Source: Bolinopsis microptera | Lineage: Eukaryota; Ctenophora; Tentaculata; Lobata; Bolinopsidae | Direction: 5' to 3' | Length of the DNA: 60,000 nucleotides | Assembly: GCF_026151205.1 (NCBI RefSeq) | Contig: NC_087082.1 | Span: 10,116,901-10,176,900 of the forward strand | In this document: in pieces, positions 15,829-27,714 of the stretch | How positions within the stretch are numbered: the stretch's first letter is position 1 | How the letters are laid out: every line of letters begins with the position of its first letter | Notes under the pieces: generated by a model | The model's database searches: none | The model's input: only the letters and a program-made list of their open reading frames with translations | Told to the model about the DNA's origin: nothing | Made by a program: the position numbers and the translations under genes

Positions 15829-16745
15829 AACATACCGTGTCGTATCATGCTTTATCGTGTCTCCTTCTTCAGAGACAGGCTTCTTTCAGCATACCGTGTC
15901 GTATTATGCTTTATCGTCTCTCCTTCTTCAGAGACAGGCTTCCTTTCAACATACCGTGTCGTATCATGCTTTATCGTCTCTCCTTCTTCAGAGACAGGCT
16001 TTCTTTCAACATACCGTGTCGTATCATGCTTAATCGTCTCTCCTTCTTCAGAGACAGGCTTTCTTTCAACATACCATGTCGTATCACGTTTTATCGTCTC
16101 TCCTTCTTCAGAGACAGGCTTTCTTTCAAGATACCATGTCGTATCACGTTTTATCGTCTCTCCTTCTTCAGAGACAGGCTTTCTTTTAGTATACCTCATA
16201 CCATGTCGTATCAAGTTTTTTTTTTCGTCTCTCCTTCTTCAGAGACTGGCTTTCTTTCAGCATACCGTGTCGTATCAAGTTTTTATCGTCTCTCCTTCAG
16301 AGACAGGCTTTATTTCAACATACCATGTCGTATCATGTTTTTATGGTCTCTCCTTCAGAGACCGGCTTTATTTCAACATACCATGTCGTATCAAGTTTTT
16401 ATCGTCTCTCCTTCAGAGACAGGCTTTATTTCAACATACCATGTCGTATCATGTTTTTATGGTCTCTCCTTCAGAGACCGGCTTTCTTGCAGCATACCGT
16501 GTCGTCTCTCCTTCTTCAGAGACAGGCTTTATTTCAACATACCGTGTCGTATCATGCTTTATCGTGTCTCCTTCATCAGACACAGGCTTTCTTTCAACAT
16601 ACCGTGTCGTCTATCCTTCTTCAGAGACATGCTTTAGTTCAACATACCGTGTCGTATCTTGTTTTATTGTCTCTCCTTCTTCAGAGACAGGCTTTCTTTC
16701 AGCATTATATCGTGTCGTAACAAGTTTTACGTCTCTACTTCTTCA
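15829..16745 (+). repeat. 60-bp tandem array with internal hairpin
   Basis: About fifteen units of the type ACATACCGTGTCGTATCATG ... GTCTCTCCTTCTTCAGAGAC ... The second block is a hairpin (GTCTCT with AGAGAC). Early units are 60 bases, later ones lose 3 or more bases. Because 60 is divisible by three and no stop occurs, long repetitive frames stay open on both strands (15847-16842 plus; 16214-15852 minus); I do not regard them as demonstrated genes. Confidence 0.95.
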
Positions 16746-16749
16746 GAGA

Positions 16750-17140
16750 CATTCACTATTTCAGTCAAGGTATTTATCCTTATATTTATTATTGGTTTTA
16801 AAAATTTTTAAATTCAAATTTGTATTTTATTTATCAGTTTAATTTGAAGCACACTTGGACAAATAGAGCCTCCCATTTTGTTATTATTATCTAGATAGGT
16901 GATAGGTACCATGGACACTGGATCTCAGCAACATACAGAAGATACTACCTGTCATCATTATAGAGTCTAATGAACTCTACCCACAGGTTAGTCAGGCAGT
17001 GGATCACACTCTGATGACATCTCCTTTTGGAGATTTCGGACTCTCAGACTACCTATACTAGTTGAGTGTGTTCCATAACCTAGCACCCTGCCTAAACGTT
17101 CGGTACTCCTGGACCTATGTGGCAAGCCTGCTCCCTGAAC
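16750..17140. other. Unique 3' part of the retroposed element
   Basis: About 390 bases between the 60-bp array and the poly(A) run. No coding sequence and no tRNA-like boxes recognised. Confidence 0.4.
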
Positions 17141-17622
17141 AAAAAAAAAAAAAAAAAAATACATGACATGCTTAAACTGTATTTGTAGTTCTAAAAATTG
17201 TTCCGGACTATTTCATTCTTCGCAATGAGGCATATGATGCTGAATCATAAATCCCAAGCATACTTGTATCATGTATCATTTAATTTTAAATCCAATTTAT
17301 TCGAATATATATTTATTGATTGTGCATTGAATTGATGATAAACAATAAAATTTTCTTTTCTCAAAAAATTGTCTTTTCTCTCCAAATACGCAAATAATAA
17401 TATTATACCCTTTCGTTGGTTTAAACTATCGTATCTTAATCTACGTCCATGCTGTTCTTTTAGCCCGACATCACTTATTCAACTGAAATTAAAGTTGCAA
17501 ATTGGAAATCATTTTTTGAATAAGTAATATAAAAAAGGATGTATACATATTTTGGAATGAAAAACTTGAAATTTCAAATAATCAAACATGTATAATGTTA
17601 AGATGATTGAATTTTAGTTTAC

Positions 17623-17833
17623 CTTTTACGCCATAAGTTTCCACCTCGCAAAGAGTTAAGGGTTTCCCAGAAGTTTGACTGATTTTAATTATGTCTGCGA
17701 TTGCATCCCCGCATTCGATGGTGTAAGAGACTTTTCCGCTTTGATAGTCTATTTTACCACAGATTTTGACCAAACTGCTTCCACTAAAGGCTTCAACCTT
17801 AAAAATGGTGGGGTTATTGATATAGTTAATAAG
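17623..17833 (-). CDS. Gene 2 exon: C-terminal part of lectin domain
   Basis: Reads NNPTIFKVEAFSGSSLVKIC then YTIECGD, IADIIKI and LTLCEVETYG, the closing strands of F-type lectins. The donor GTAAAC after 17623 is clear. The acceptor at 17834-17835 is chosen only because it keeps phase 0; its pyrimidine tract is weak. Confidence 0.65.
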
Positions 17834-19112
17834 CTTACAATAATTTTCCTCCCTTAAATACCTCTATTGGATATCTGTGTTGTAGTTAGGAACTTTAAAT
17901 GTGTTAAAATAACAGATTTAATCGTATATGGAAAAACTAAGAAGGAACTGTGTTTGAGCAAAACTTTGCTTCATCAGTTCTACTTTGACACCTGGCTGCC
18001 ACTAATATATAGATTATTATATTATATGGTGTATATGAAAATTAAATTGAAGGAGACAAAAATTGAAAAAGCGATGGTACAATTGCATACAGGACTGACC
18101 TTATAGCTCTATAATTTACTTGTATATGAGTTATGACCAACCTGAGCTCCATCAAGTCTGTCTCCACAACACTCCATTCTGTTGTAGATAACGACCTTGT
18201 TCACTTTGTAAATTGCTCCTAGGTCGACCTTCCACCATTGAGGGCTTCCATCACTTGTATGTGTACAGGAACTGAAATATGAGTTTTAACTGTGAATCCA
18301 GCCATCATGGTGAAGTAATGAGTTTAACATATAAGTGCCGACAAAACTCTGACGAAGTTAAATGATAAAGGTTTTTTAAATCGGTCGTTGGTAAGTGGTT
18401 TAATTGATAGTTTTGTACCACAAATGTTACATAAAATGTGAGCAGAACGGTAAGAGTTACGGGGCTCGCATATGTAGCTGCATAATTAGTGTAATTGAGT
18501 TACCCGTGTAAGATTCGCTGTCTATACTATAATCTTATTGGGGGAGGGGGCACTGTTTGGACTGCAGAGAGAGAGTTCATACTTTCATACGACAATGTTA
18601 TGCGTGTTCACAATTAATATGATAGGCGGGTGTGGTGTTAAGGATTAATTTCTATTGATTATTGTTTAAGATACTATTACTATTGTTTAAGATACCATTG
18701 AATACGCGAGGGCACTCCGAATAGAATTGCTCACCTAATGCGGGTTTTGACTCAACGGGTAAATGCTCCTACCCTTTTTAACTGCGGCAGTGAAATCCCG
18801 GCCGAAGGCCGGGTTACACTAGTTATATAATACTAGTGTAACCCGTGCCTACGGCCGGGACTTGACTATTGCAGTTAAATTGCAAAGCGAATTGTTCAGT
18901 GCTAATCTGAATCATTTTAGCGCCCAGGGATAGTGACTGGTGAGATTTTAATCGATCCTTGGAAGAGTTACAAAGCGTAACTTACCCTTGAGAATATACA
19001 TTAGCTGTGTTGCCATCAATTGCTCTTGCTGCATCGCCGTGGTTATATGGGGTACTACTTTGAGAGGCCTGCCTGTCATCAGAGTCTATAAGTTGAGGTT
19101 CGCTGATAGTCA
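17623..19112 (-). CDS. Gene 2 module: F-type lectin domain without LU exons
   Basis: Three exons at 19112-18986, 18271-18142 and 17833-17623 keep frame (phases 1-2, 2-0, 0-1) and give one complete F-type lectin domain. It opens RQASQSSTPYNHGDAARAID, has SCTHT and WWKVDLG, and ends LTLCEVETYG. The fucose motif reads RMECCGDR, so the usual Asp is Glu. No signal peptide, LU or linker exon is found upstream, although the intron before it aligns with gene 1. Because the module starts and ends in phase 1, it could be a second lectin domain spliced after gene 3 exon 21814-21604, or an orphan. An acceptor present downstream in gene 3 is altered here (TTCCAA for TTTCAG near 17550). Confidence 0.65.
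18142..18271 (-). CDS. Gene 2 exon: lectin core (RMECCGDR)
   Basis: 130 bases, phase 2 in and 0 out. H to R spacing is 26 residues as in gene 1, but the motif Asp is replaced by Glu. No stop codon. Confidence 0.75.
18330..18832. mobile_element. Insertion in gene 2 intron with inverted CCGGCC ends
   Basis: Compared with gene 1, about 500 bases are inserted here. CCCGGCCGAAGGCCGGGTTA (18786-18815) faces TAACCCGTGCCTACGGCCGG (18838-18860) across TACACTAGTTATATAATACTAG, making an imperfect palindrome. The single half of this repeat interrupts the lectin pseudo-exon of genes 1 and 3. Confidence 0.4.
18986..19112 (-). CDS. Gene 2 exon: start of lectin domain
   Basis: 127 bases between TTTCAG and GTAAGT, phase 1 in and 2 out. 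It encodes QASQSST and AIDGNTAN. It is twelve bases longer than the gene 1 exon at variable positions. Confidence 0.75.
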
Positions 19113-19182
19113 CTGAAAGATGGATAAAGTCTTGAGATGACAGTCATTATGTTCATTTTATTTGAAATCTCTAATAATGAAT

Positions 19183-19365
<183 letters not shown>

Positions 19366-19587
19366 CTATGTGTCTGTAATATACGAATGGTTAAATCAAG
19401 AAACAGATAACCTTGTGACGCATTGAGGCACTGAGGCACTGAAGGCACCACTTTGAGGCACCTGCAGTTTGAGGCCCTGAGGCAACTGATGCAACAATTT
19501 GCAACACTTGCTGCATCAAGACCACTCAGTTCGATAAACAGGTTTTATAAATATCTGTGGCAGTTCATTGTCGTCATAAAACCAATA

Positions 19588-20353
19588 CCTTAGGGCCAAC
19601 AAATTTGGGTCACAATAAATTTGGTTGTAGCGAGATGCGCTACTGTGCCTCGCCGAGCTGCGATAAATTGACATCGTCAATTAATAAATTTGGTTACTAT
19701 AATTTTGGTTAGTATAATTTTGGGCACAAATTTCGCAAATTTTTAGTCTACAACAATTTTAGTCGCATTTTTTGACTTTTCGAGACCATTCTCTATTCCA
19801 TTTATTTGATTTTTCCATTACTAAGCTATTTTTTATTCAATTTCGCAGAAGGTATGTCGAAGTTCATAATGAAATCGGAAATTGTAACGACTCTGCAAAA
19901 CTCAAGGTACAAATCTATATAGAAACGTAGAACGTAACAAAAGACGGGGAGTGAACGAAGTGTACGTATAGATAACGGAACACATGTATCAGAAATTTCC
20001 CATGGGTCCACGTGCACACTGCGCGCCAAACGGTCACGTACACGGACAAATTATCAACCTCGTGATCCTGTAACTTACACCATGTGATACGCGCGTATTT
20101 TGGTAAGGAGGAATATTCTCGATCTGGGAACGTTCCAACTAAACGGCGAGCCATTACACGCAGTAGGGACCCATGTGTACACTGTACAGTTAGCGATATT
20201 TTAACTGTTTATCATGAACATATGATAAAGAATGTAAGCTCAATAAAATTTAATTCATATAATATGCTCTACTAAAATGTTGGTCTAATTCAAAATTAGT
20301 CGCCGAAAAATTTAGTCACATGAAATGGTAAACTAAATTTGTCGTTTTTAAGG
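19588..20353. mobile_element. TA-flanked element in gene 2 intron
   Basis: Gene 1 reads CCAATATTTAGTCC across this point; here the TA is duplicated (19586-19587 and 20354-20355) around 766 bases. The ends are CCTTAGGGCCAACAAATTT and AAATTTGTCGTTTTTAAGG, a short imperfect inverted pair. Inside, motifs such as AATAAATTTGG and TATAATTTTGG repeat. No transposase. A related fragment is at 20849-21020. Confidence 0.65.
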
Positions 20354-20848
20354 TATTTAGTCCATATTTGTTGTTTTGCTCAACCTGCATCACTCGATAA
20401 ACTTATTCAACTATTATTGAGATCGAAAGTTACACTTTTATTCACTTGACAATCACGTGACTTACTTTAACACGTTCTCTAGGTGTTTCTTACTCTTAGT
20501 GACTATTCAAAACCTTGTCAGCTTATCCCTCTAATCTGAGTCCAGCCCTAACCCTAGCCATTAATAAGCAAAATACTTCATCTTGCTGTCTGAGGACAAG
20601 ACATTGCTGAGATGATATAGCTACCAACAAGGGTCACCTTTAAGTATATAGCTGTTTTAGTTTACTGTTTTTTACTCAATTACTGGCGATCCATTTTTAA
20701 ACGTCTAATTACTGTTTAATCTTTCAGTATCATGGTCATGTGTTATCTGTCAATGTCCCATTTAAAACTTAACAATTAGTGAAGTTCATTGTACTTAATT
20801 TAAAATCGTAGCACAATTAATGAGTACAACTAATAGATCGTTTGTTTA

Positions 20849-21020
20849 CCTTATGGCCAATAAATTTGGTTCATAATAAATTTGGTTACCATAATTTTGG
20901 TTACAATAATTTTGGTTACCATAATTATAGTCACAAATTTCACAAATTTTTAGTCTACAATAATTTAGTCACATTTTTTGACTTTTCGAGACCATTTTCC
21001 ATTCCATTTACCTTATGAAC
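20849..21020. repeat. Partial copy of the CCTTA...AAATTTGG element
   Basis: It begins CCTTATGGCCAATAAATTTG after TA and has several AATTTTGGTTAC units, but the second end found (about 21011) is in direct rather than inverted orientation, so the copy is incomplete or rearranged. Confidence 0.45.
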
Positions 21021-21603
21021 GACAAATTTAGTCTACCCCGTCATGAGAGCATTACAGATTAAGCTGCAATGCATATTATTCAGGAATTTCAATAACATCA
21101 GATCCAGAGTTTGTGACTCTGTATCACTAAGTTCTTCAGTACACAGTACACAGTTCAGTTTCTTTTTCACCCTTTTTCGACTTTACCATTTTTGTCGTAT
21201 ACGACGTAGTTTTTGTCGATATGATCCTTCAAAAACCCATTTGAAGAAGATGATATGTGATATTAGACACTGATCATGTACAAATATTTTAACATTTTTA
21301 CTGCCTAACGACTGCTTTTCTTACTTACTGTATAAAAAATGGATTTAAAAATCATTTGCTGAAATAAAAAAGTTTTTAAAAATGAAAAAAAAAATCGGAT
21401 TTTTGATGGTTTTGAATGCCTTAACTAGCGTTCATATTAATGTCCGATAATAATTATGTCCGTTCATTTAATGTCCGTACAAATAAGGTCCGATATAATA
21501 AGGTAAGTAATAAGACAGGAGGTATAGATATTCTGAAATGATAAACTTTAAATTTCAAATAATCAAGCATGTGTAATGGTAAGATGATTATATTTTAGTT
21601 TAC

Positions 21604-21814
21604 CTTTTTCGCCATAAGTTTCCACCTCGCAAAGAGTTAAGGCATCGCCAGAAGTTTGAGTGATTTTAATCATGTCTGCGATTACATCCCCGCATTCGAT
21701 GGTGTATAAGTATTTTCCGCTTCCATAGTCTATTTTACCACACTGTTTAACCAAATTGCTTCCACTAAAGGCTTCAACCTTAAAAATGGTGGGGTTATTG
21801 ATATAGTTAATAAG
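21604..21814 (-). CDS. Gene 3 exon 6: end of lectin domain
   Basis: 211 bases, phase 0 in and 1 out: VEAFSGSNLVKQCG, YTIECGD, LTLCEVETYGEKG. A consensus acceptor TTTCAG at about 21533 could open a last exon (short reading to a stop near 21470), but that is tentative. Confidence 0.7.
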
Positions 21815-22109
21815 CTTACAATAATTTTCCTCCCTTAAATACCTCTATTGGATATCTGTGTTGTTGTAAGGAACTTTAAATTTGTTAAAATAACATATTT
21901 AATCGTATCTGGAAAAACTGAGAAGAACTATTATATGTTTGAGCAAAACTTTGCTTCATCAGTTCTACTTTGACACCAGTCTGCTCTGATATATATTATA
22001 TTATAATCAATAATGTGTAAATGAAAATTAAATTGAAGTGACAAAAATCGAAAAAGCGATGGTACAATTGCATACAGGACTAATAGCTTAGCTCTATAAT
22101 TTACTTGTA

Positions 22110-23412
22110 CAGGGGGGGCCAAAAGTCAGTACCCATACTGGGTCTTATACCACCGCCGTGTTTTATATCCACCAGCGGGCTATATTTGCGCTAGCAGGCC
22201 CGCACAGCCCGCTAGTTAGAAGACCTGATGTATCCCGGCCCTAAAAGCGCTTTTTTGAATTATGACACCAATTATAGTCGATTATAAGCGATTTTTTTTG
22301 AACCGTTTATAATCGTAAAAAAAGCGATTGTAAACGGTTTTTTAAAAAAAAAGCGCCGAAAAAGCGCTCAATAAGCGATTATCGGCGCCGATCATAAAAT
22401 ATCGTTTATGGAAACTTGCCCGTTAATCACGCCATAAACTATACGAACACACAAAATCACAAATTCCCACTCTGCTCAAATTTTTGGGGCCTAAACTATT
22501 AAAGTGTAACTATTACAAGACACGTACACCATATTTATGTCACTGACAGTGGCGTAACTTTGCCTGTTGGCGCCCCCCCCCCCCCCCCCCTCAGTGACGA
22601 AAATTGCCCCCCCTAAAATTTTGTGTGTCCCCCCCCCCCTACTTTTTTTCTCGCCCCCCCCTACACCTTTTTGCGCCCCCCTGAAGCAAAAAAGGGTACC
22701 CCAAATATTTTTTCGCGTTCACCCTGATTTTTTTGTGAAACTTGGTTTCGAGATAGCAATTGACCAACAAACTAAGACGAGTGACCAAACTTTTGAGGGG
22801 GTCCCCGACCCCAACCGCCAAACGGTGCCCGCGGGGCAGCCACGCCCATATTTGGTCCAAATTAGGCCCAATTTAGCCAAATACCCTGAACATGCTCAAA
22901 ACCCAGATTTTAGGTGCTCTACTTGTAGCTAGTAATCCCCTGAACTCGATTTAAAATGACGAAGTTATCAAGCAATTTGTTTATCTCGTCAGCAAAATTG
23001 ATTGGGTACTCAATGATTACCCAATTACAACACCGTACTTGGGCTCTCTGCAAGATTCCCATAATGCTGATCTAGCCTCAACCCAATCTGAATCACCTGA
23101 TCACACGTAATAACAAACTGTACTCGTTATGCTACATATCTCGGTCATCTGAGAAGCTAGAACTCTCATTTTTTCAAGACAAACGTAATTCGAATGGCCA
23201 AACACCATTCAATAAAATTTGGCTCGATCCGACTATCCAAACTATCTAATAAATGCGAAAATGAACCTTCATTTGAAGAAAATGAACACGAATATTTTTG
23301 ATTCGACAAATTCCACGAACCAGTGGTGGTAGCAAGTCATACCAAAAAGGAATTATTACAATTGGGCACTCAGTGATTGAGCTATTAAGGCCAACGTATG
23401 GGTAGTGACTTT

Positions 23413-23444
<32 letters not shown>
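22110..23444. mobile_element. Mariner-like TIR element in gene 3 intron
   Basis: Gene 2 shows the empty site CTTGTATATGAG. Here TA is duplicated around 1335 bases whose left end is CAGGGGGGGCCAAAAGTCAG and whose right end is the approximate inverse (GTATGGGTAGTGACTTTTGCCC plus a long C run). TA duplication and a CAGGG...CCAAAAGT end fit the Tc1/mariner group. No transposase ORF. A second repeat beginning CAGTGGCGTAAC starts at 22551, also seen inverted at 56560-56597. Confidence 0.7.
22573..22590. repeat. Poly-C run inside mariner-like element
   Basis: Eighteen C at 22573-22590 with more C-rich clusters to 22680. Another C run (23415-23442) forms the right end of the element. Confidence 0.9.
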
Positions 23445-23463
23445 TATATGAGTTATGACCAAC

Positions 23464-23593
23464 CTGAGCTCCATCAAGTCTGTCTCCACAACAGTCCATT
23501 CTGTTGTAGATAACGACATAGTGCACTTTTTATTGTGCTCCTAGGTTGACCTTCCACCATTGAGCGCCTCCATCACTTGTATGTGTACAGGAA
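23464..23593 (-). pseudogene. Gene 3 lectin core exon with in-frame stop
   Basis: 130 bases with intact splice sites and the sugar motif RMDCCGDR, but codon 23532-23530 is TAA in the frame set by SCTHT and WWKVNLG. Confidence 0.75.
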
Positions 23594-23693
23594 CTGAAAG
23601 AGTTTTAACTGTGAATCCAGCCATGGTGAAGTAATGAGTTTAACATATTATATAATACTAGTGTAACCCGTGCCTACGGCTGGGACTTGACTA

Positions 23694-23786
23694 TTGCAGT
23701 TAAATTGCAAAGGTTTAGTCCCTCCAAGAGATACTTGCCACCAGGCACGCTCTCCGAAGTTTGTTCTGTAGGTATGAGTGCAAGAG
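23694..23786 (-). pseudogene. Gene 3 damaged duplicate lectin core exon
   Basis: Same truncated exon as at 528-425: good acceptor, SCTHT...ERAWWQVSLGG, then loss of homology. Confidence 0.5.
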
Positions 23787-24142
23787 CTGAAAGCCAATAC
23801 AGAGTTAGAAACTTAGAAACTTTTCCAATACCTGATTCAAATTTTAACATGGAATAAGCATCAAATGAAAATAGACCTTCATTCCGAAAATTGCATGCAC
23901 AAATATTGAAGAATTGTTTAGTGCTAATCTGAATCATTTTAGTGACCCAAAATTGTGCGTATTGCATCTCATAAGCATCAAAATGCAAATAGACCTTTAT
24001 TCTGAAAATTTCATGCAAAAATATTGAAGAATTGTTCATTTGTTCAGTGCTAATTTGACTCATTTTAGCGCCCAGGGATAGTGACTGGTGAGATAGTGGC
24101 GATTTTAATCGATCATTGGAAGAGTTACAAAGCGTAACTTAC

Positions 24143-24260
24143 CCTTGGGGATAACTACTAGCTCTGTTGCCATCAATTGCTCTTGCTGCATCGCCGTGGT
24201 CATATGGGGTACTACTTTGAGAGGCCTGCCTGTCATCAGAGTCTATAAGTTGATAATTCG
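24143..24260 (-). CDS. Gene 3 exon 4: start of lectin domain
   Basis: 118 bases, phase 1 in and 2 out, reading RQASQSSTPYDHGDAARAID. Good acceptor and GTAAGT donor. Confidence 0.75.
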
Positions 24261-24480
24261 CTGAAAGATGAAAGATGGATACAGTTTGTTTGTTTGGGGA
24301 CCGGTTTTTGTACACCGGCCAATATTTACAAAATCATATGATACATAACAATATAAATTTATTTAATATACGTGAATATGAAAATTGAAAATTATGATGT
24401 AACCTTTTACGTTTACTCATTTAAAAAAAAAATTAAAAATTAAAACTTGCAAATCATGATTTATTAACATAGCGACAAAT

Positions 24481-25933
24481 GGTTCTTTTGCGATAGTCAA
24501 AACGCGACAACTAGCGCTGGATGGCGACAACTAGCGCTATCCAGCGCTAGTTGTCGCCATCCAGCGCTAGTTGTCGCTATCCAGCGCTGGATAACGCTGG
24601 CCAGCGCAAAATATATATGTTCGATAATTGTCGCTATCCAGCGCTAGTTGTCGCCATCCAGCGCTAGTTGTCGCCATCCAGCGCTGGTTGTCGCTATCCA
24701 GCGCTAGTTGTCGCTGGCTATGCGACACTGTCGCACGCGATAGTTTGCGATGGCCAGCGCAACTGGCCATCGCAGAAAACAGTTCGATAACTAGCGCTGG
24801 ATAGCGACAACTAGCGCTGGCCAGCGCTAAGCGATAGCCAGCGCTGGCCAGCGCTGGCCATCGATATCCAGCGCAAAATTTTTGCGCTATTACTCGTCAG
24901 CTAGCGCTGGCCAGCGCTGGCCAGTGCTAGCTGACGAGTAATATCGCAACTATATTGCGCTGGCCAGCGCTGGCTGACGAGTAATACTAATATTGAGCGT
25001 GCTAAATCACTCTACAGTCGATCTTCGAGATTGTTCTAAAAGGGCCCCCGATGGTTGTAACCAACTTCAATCGATGCAATGTATTTTCGGACGCTAATTC
25101 CGAATCAACCTCCATGACATAGGGTTAAAATGCTCTTCTGACGAGATATTGGCGAAAAACTGTATCGATCACGTGATATGACCGTATAAGGAAGTTAGTC
25201 TAATTTCTCGTTAGGGTTAGGGTTTCAGCATATGTTTTTGTTAAGGATTGGGTTAGGGTTAGGGTTGGGATCAGATTAGAGGGTTAGGGTTTCGAAAAGT
25301 CGTTCAGAACCAGCTAGAGTCAGAGAATGGGTTAAAAAAGTCACGTGACAGTCGAGTGTAAACTGTAAAGTGATTAATCATCATCCGAGTAATATCGCAA
25401 GTATAACTATATGATTTTGATACATTGCGCTGGCTAACGCTGGCTAGCGCTGGCTAACGCTGGCTAGCGCTGGTTAGCGCTGGCTAGCGCTAGCTGACGA
25501 GTAATAGCGCAAAAATTTTGCGCTGGATATCGATGGCCAGCGCTGGCCAGCGCTGGCTATCGCTTAGCGCTGGCCAGCGCTAGTTGTCGCTATCCAGCGC
25601 TAGTTGTCGCTATCCAGCGCTAGTTATCGAACTGTTTTCTGCGATGGCCAGTTGCGCTGGCCATCGCAAACTATCGCGTGCGACAGTGTCGCATAGCCAG
25701 CGACAACTAGCGCTGGATAGCGACAACTAGCGCTGGATGGCGACAACTAGCGCTGGATGGCGACAACTAGCGCTGGATAGCGACAATTATCGAACATATA
25801 TATTTTGCGCTGGCCAGCGTTATCCAGCGCTGGATAGCGACAACTAGCGCTGGATGGCGACAACTAGCGCTGGATAGCGCTAGTTGTCGCCATCCAGCGC
25901 TAGTTGTCGCGTTTTGACTATCGCAAAAGAACC
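24481..25933. mobile_element. Foldback element with AGCGCT-rich arms and 8-bp target duplication
   Basis: CGACAAAT flanks both sides (24473-24480 and 25934-25941). Both ends start GGTTCTTTTGCGATAGTCAA inward, then long arms (about 450-500 bases each) of GACAACTAGCGCTGGATAGC-type units that are themselves palindromic at AGCGCT. The spacer (about 24990-25400) holds telomere-like GGGTTAG motifs and matches 7830-8106 in inverse. An 8-bp duplication fits hAT or P-type transposition. There is no coding sequence. Confidence 0.82.
25205..25290. repeat. Interstitial telomere-like repeats
   Basis: Several GGGTTAGGGTT blocks interrupted by other sequence, in the spacer of the foldback element. The related inverse block is at about 7840-7890. 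Confidence 0.6.
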
Positions 25934-26639
25934 CGACAAATAATTTTATTTGATACGACAGATGATCACACGCACTGTTTTATAATCTGCTTGTGTCAGA
26001 TTAACGATCAGTGGGCAGTGCAGAGTCGATGGTATAGTACTCTGTATCAGTATAGTGCTCTTGTTTGAACTTAAAACAAATAAGAATAACTGAGCCCATA
26101 CCTTATCAGTGCAGTAGCACCTGCTAGCGCTATCAATATGACAGTGAATGGGCAGTGAAAAATGTGGCATATGGTTGATAGTGACTAGTGTGCTAACCGT
26201 CTAGTTTTACTTATTCAATATTCTTTAGGTTATTCTCGTTAGTTGATTTATTGAGGTAAATTATGTAACAGAAAAGGTGGCCATTCTTCATCGTTTCCTG
26301 AGCTTTGTAATTCTATCATTACACGCTTTGCCGATTTCTTATAAATGCTTATTGAGAAAATGCTAGATGGGCAAGTTATGCGACTAATGTTGTGCTCGGT
26401 AATTATAGCTAATATAGGACCTTTATAGAGAACACTAGCGCGTAGATTTAGTGATAAGACGTGCCATACTTTGGTATATCAGAAGGAAATAAGTCTTTTA
26501 TCGACGACGGCAGGAGGCCAGGCATGTAAGTTATCTTGTGCATCAGAGTCAGAGCATTTTTATGATGACCCCGTGTACAGATAAAGTCTTGAGATGACAG
26601 TCATCATGTTGTTTTTATTTGAAATCTCGAATAGTAAAT

Positions 26640-26964
<325 letters not shown>

Positions 26965-27666
26965 CCCTTGAGGCACCTGCAGTTTTAGGCCCTGAGGTAA
27001 CTGATGCAACAATTGTGTGCGTGTGTGTGTAATTTACGAATGGTTAAATCAAGAAACAAATAACCTTGTGACGCTTTGAGGCACTGCGGCAATGGCGGCA
27101 CAAATTTGAGGCAACAATTTGCAACACTTGATGCATCGTACAGGGTTAGAAACATAACATGATGATTAATGGCTTGATTTCGTGACTAACCAAACCACTC
27201 TTATTACACTCTTGATCTTATTCACTCGACAATCACGTGAATTACTTTAACACGTTCTCTTTGTGTTTCTTAGTGACTATTCAAAACCTTATCAGCTTAT
27301 CCCTCTAATCTGACTCCAGCCCTGCCCTAACTATTAAGCAAGATACTTCATCTTGCTGTATGTCTGCTTTAAACGAAATTAGAGTTATATGAGTATAATA
27401 TCTGAGGACAAGACATTGCTGAGATGATAACTACCAACGAGGGTCACGTTTAAGTATGAAGCTGTTTTAGTTTACTGTTTTTAGATTTTTTTTTATTTTA
27501 AAGAAAGAAAGTTGAAATGTAATGAAAATTAGTTGAGTTTAGTTTATAATAAATCTTCAGCCGTATTAAACAAGCGTGCCTTCCATTTTAAAGTAGTGAG
27601 ATATAAAAAGACTTGAATCTTTTTTATAAACTGAACATGGTCTGATCAATGATTTTGTTAACTCAC

Positions 27667-27714
27667 CATCAGGCTCCGGAGCTTCCGTAGGCTCCGTTTT
27701 CCACCAAGGCTTTT
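27667..27714 (-). CDS. Gene 3 exon 3: linker
   Basis: 48 bases between TTTCAG and GTGAGT reading EKPWWKTEPTEAPEPD; phase 1 in and out. The intron before it is about 5.5 kb because of insertions. Confidence 0.65.

Larger units (their letters stand above)
13748..17159 (+). mobile_element. Retroposed element carrying two tandem arrays, with poly(A) tail
   Basis: The 14-base sequence TACATGACATGCTT occurs immediately before (13734-13747) and immediately after (17160-17173) this interval. The right copy directly follows a run of 19 A (17141-17159). That is the signature of target-primed retrotransposition of a plus-strand RNA. Contents in order: 5.7 copies of a 335-bp unit, 178 bases of unique sequence, about fifteen 60-bp units, and about 400 bases of unique 3' sequence. 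There is no reverse transcriptase, so it is non-autonomous. No AATAAA is seen just before the tail. Confidence 0.75.
24281..26575. mobile_element. 2.3-kb composite insertion in gene 3 intron
   Basis: In genes 1 and 2 the sequence runs from the lectin exon acceptor straight into AAGTCTTGAGATGA. Here about 2.3 kb intervenes, from ACAGTTTGTTTGTTTGGGGA to CCCCGTGTACAG. The foldback element 24481-25933 is nested inside. The outer insertion has no clear inverted ends. Confidence 0.55.

Noticed and set aside
22567-22932. 121-codon proline-rich plus frame
   Set aside because: Produced by C homopolymers inside a mariner-like element.
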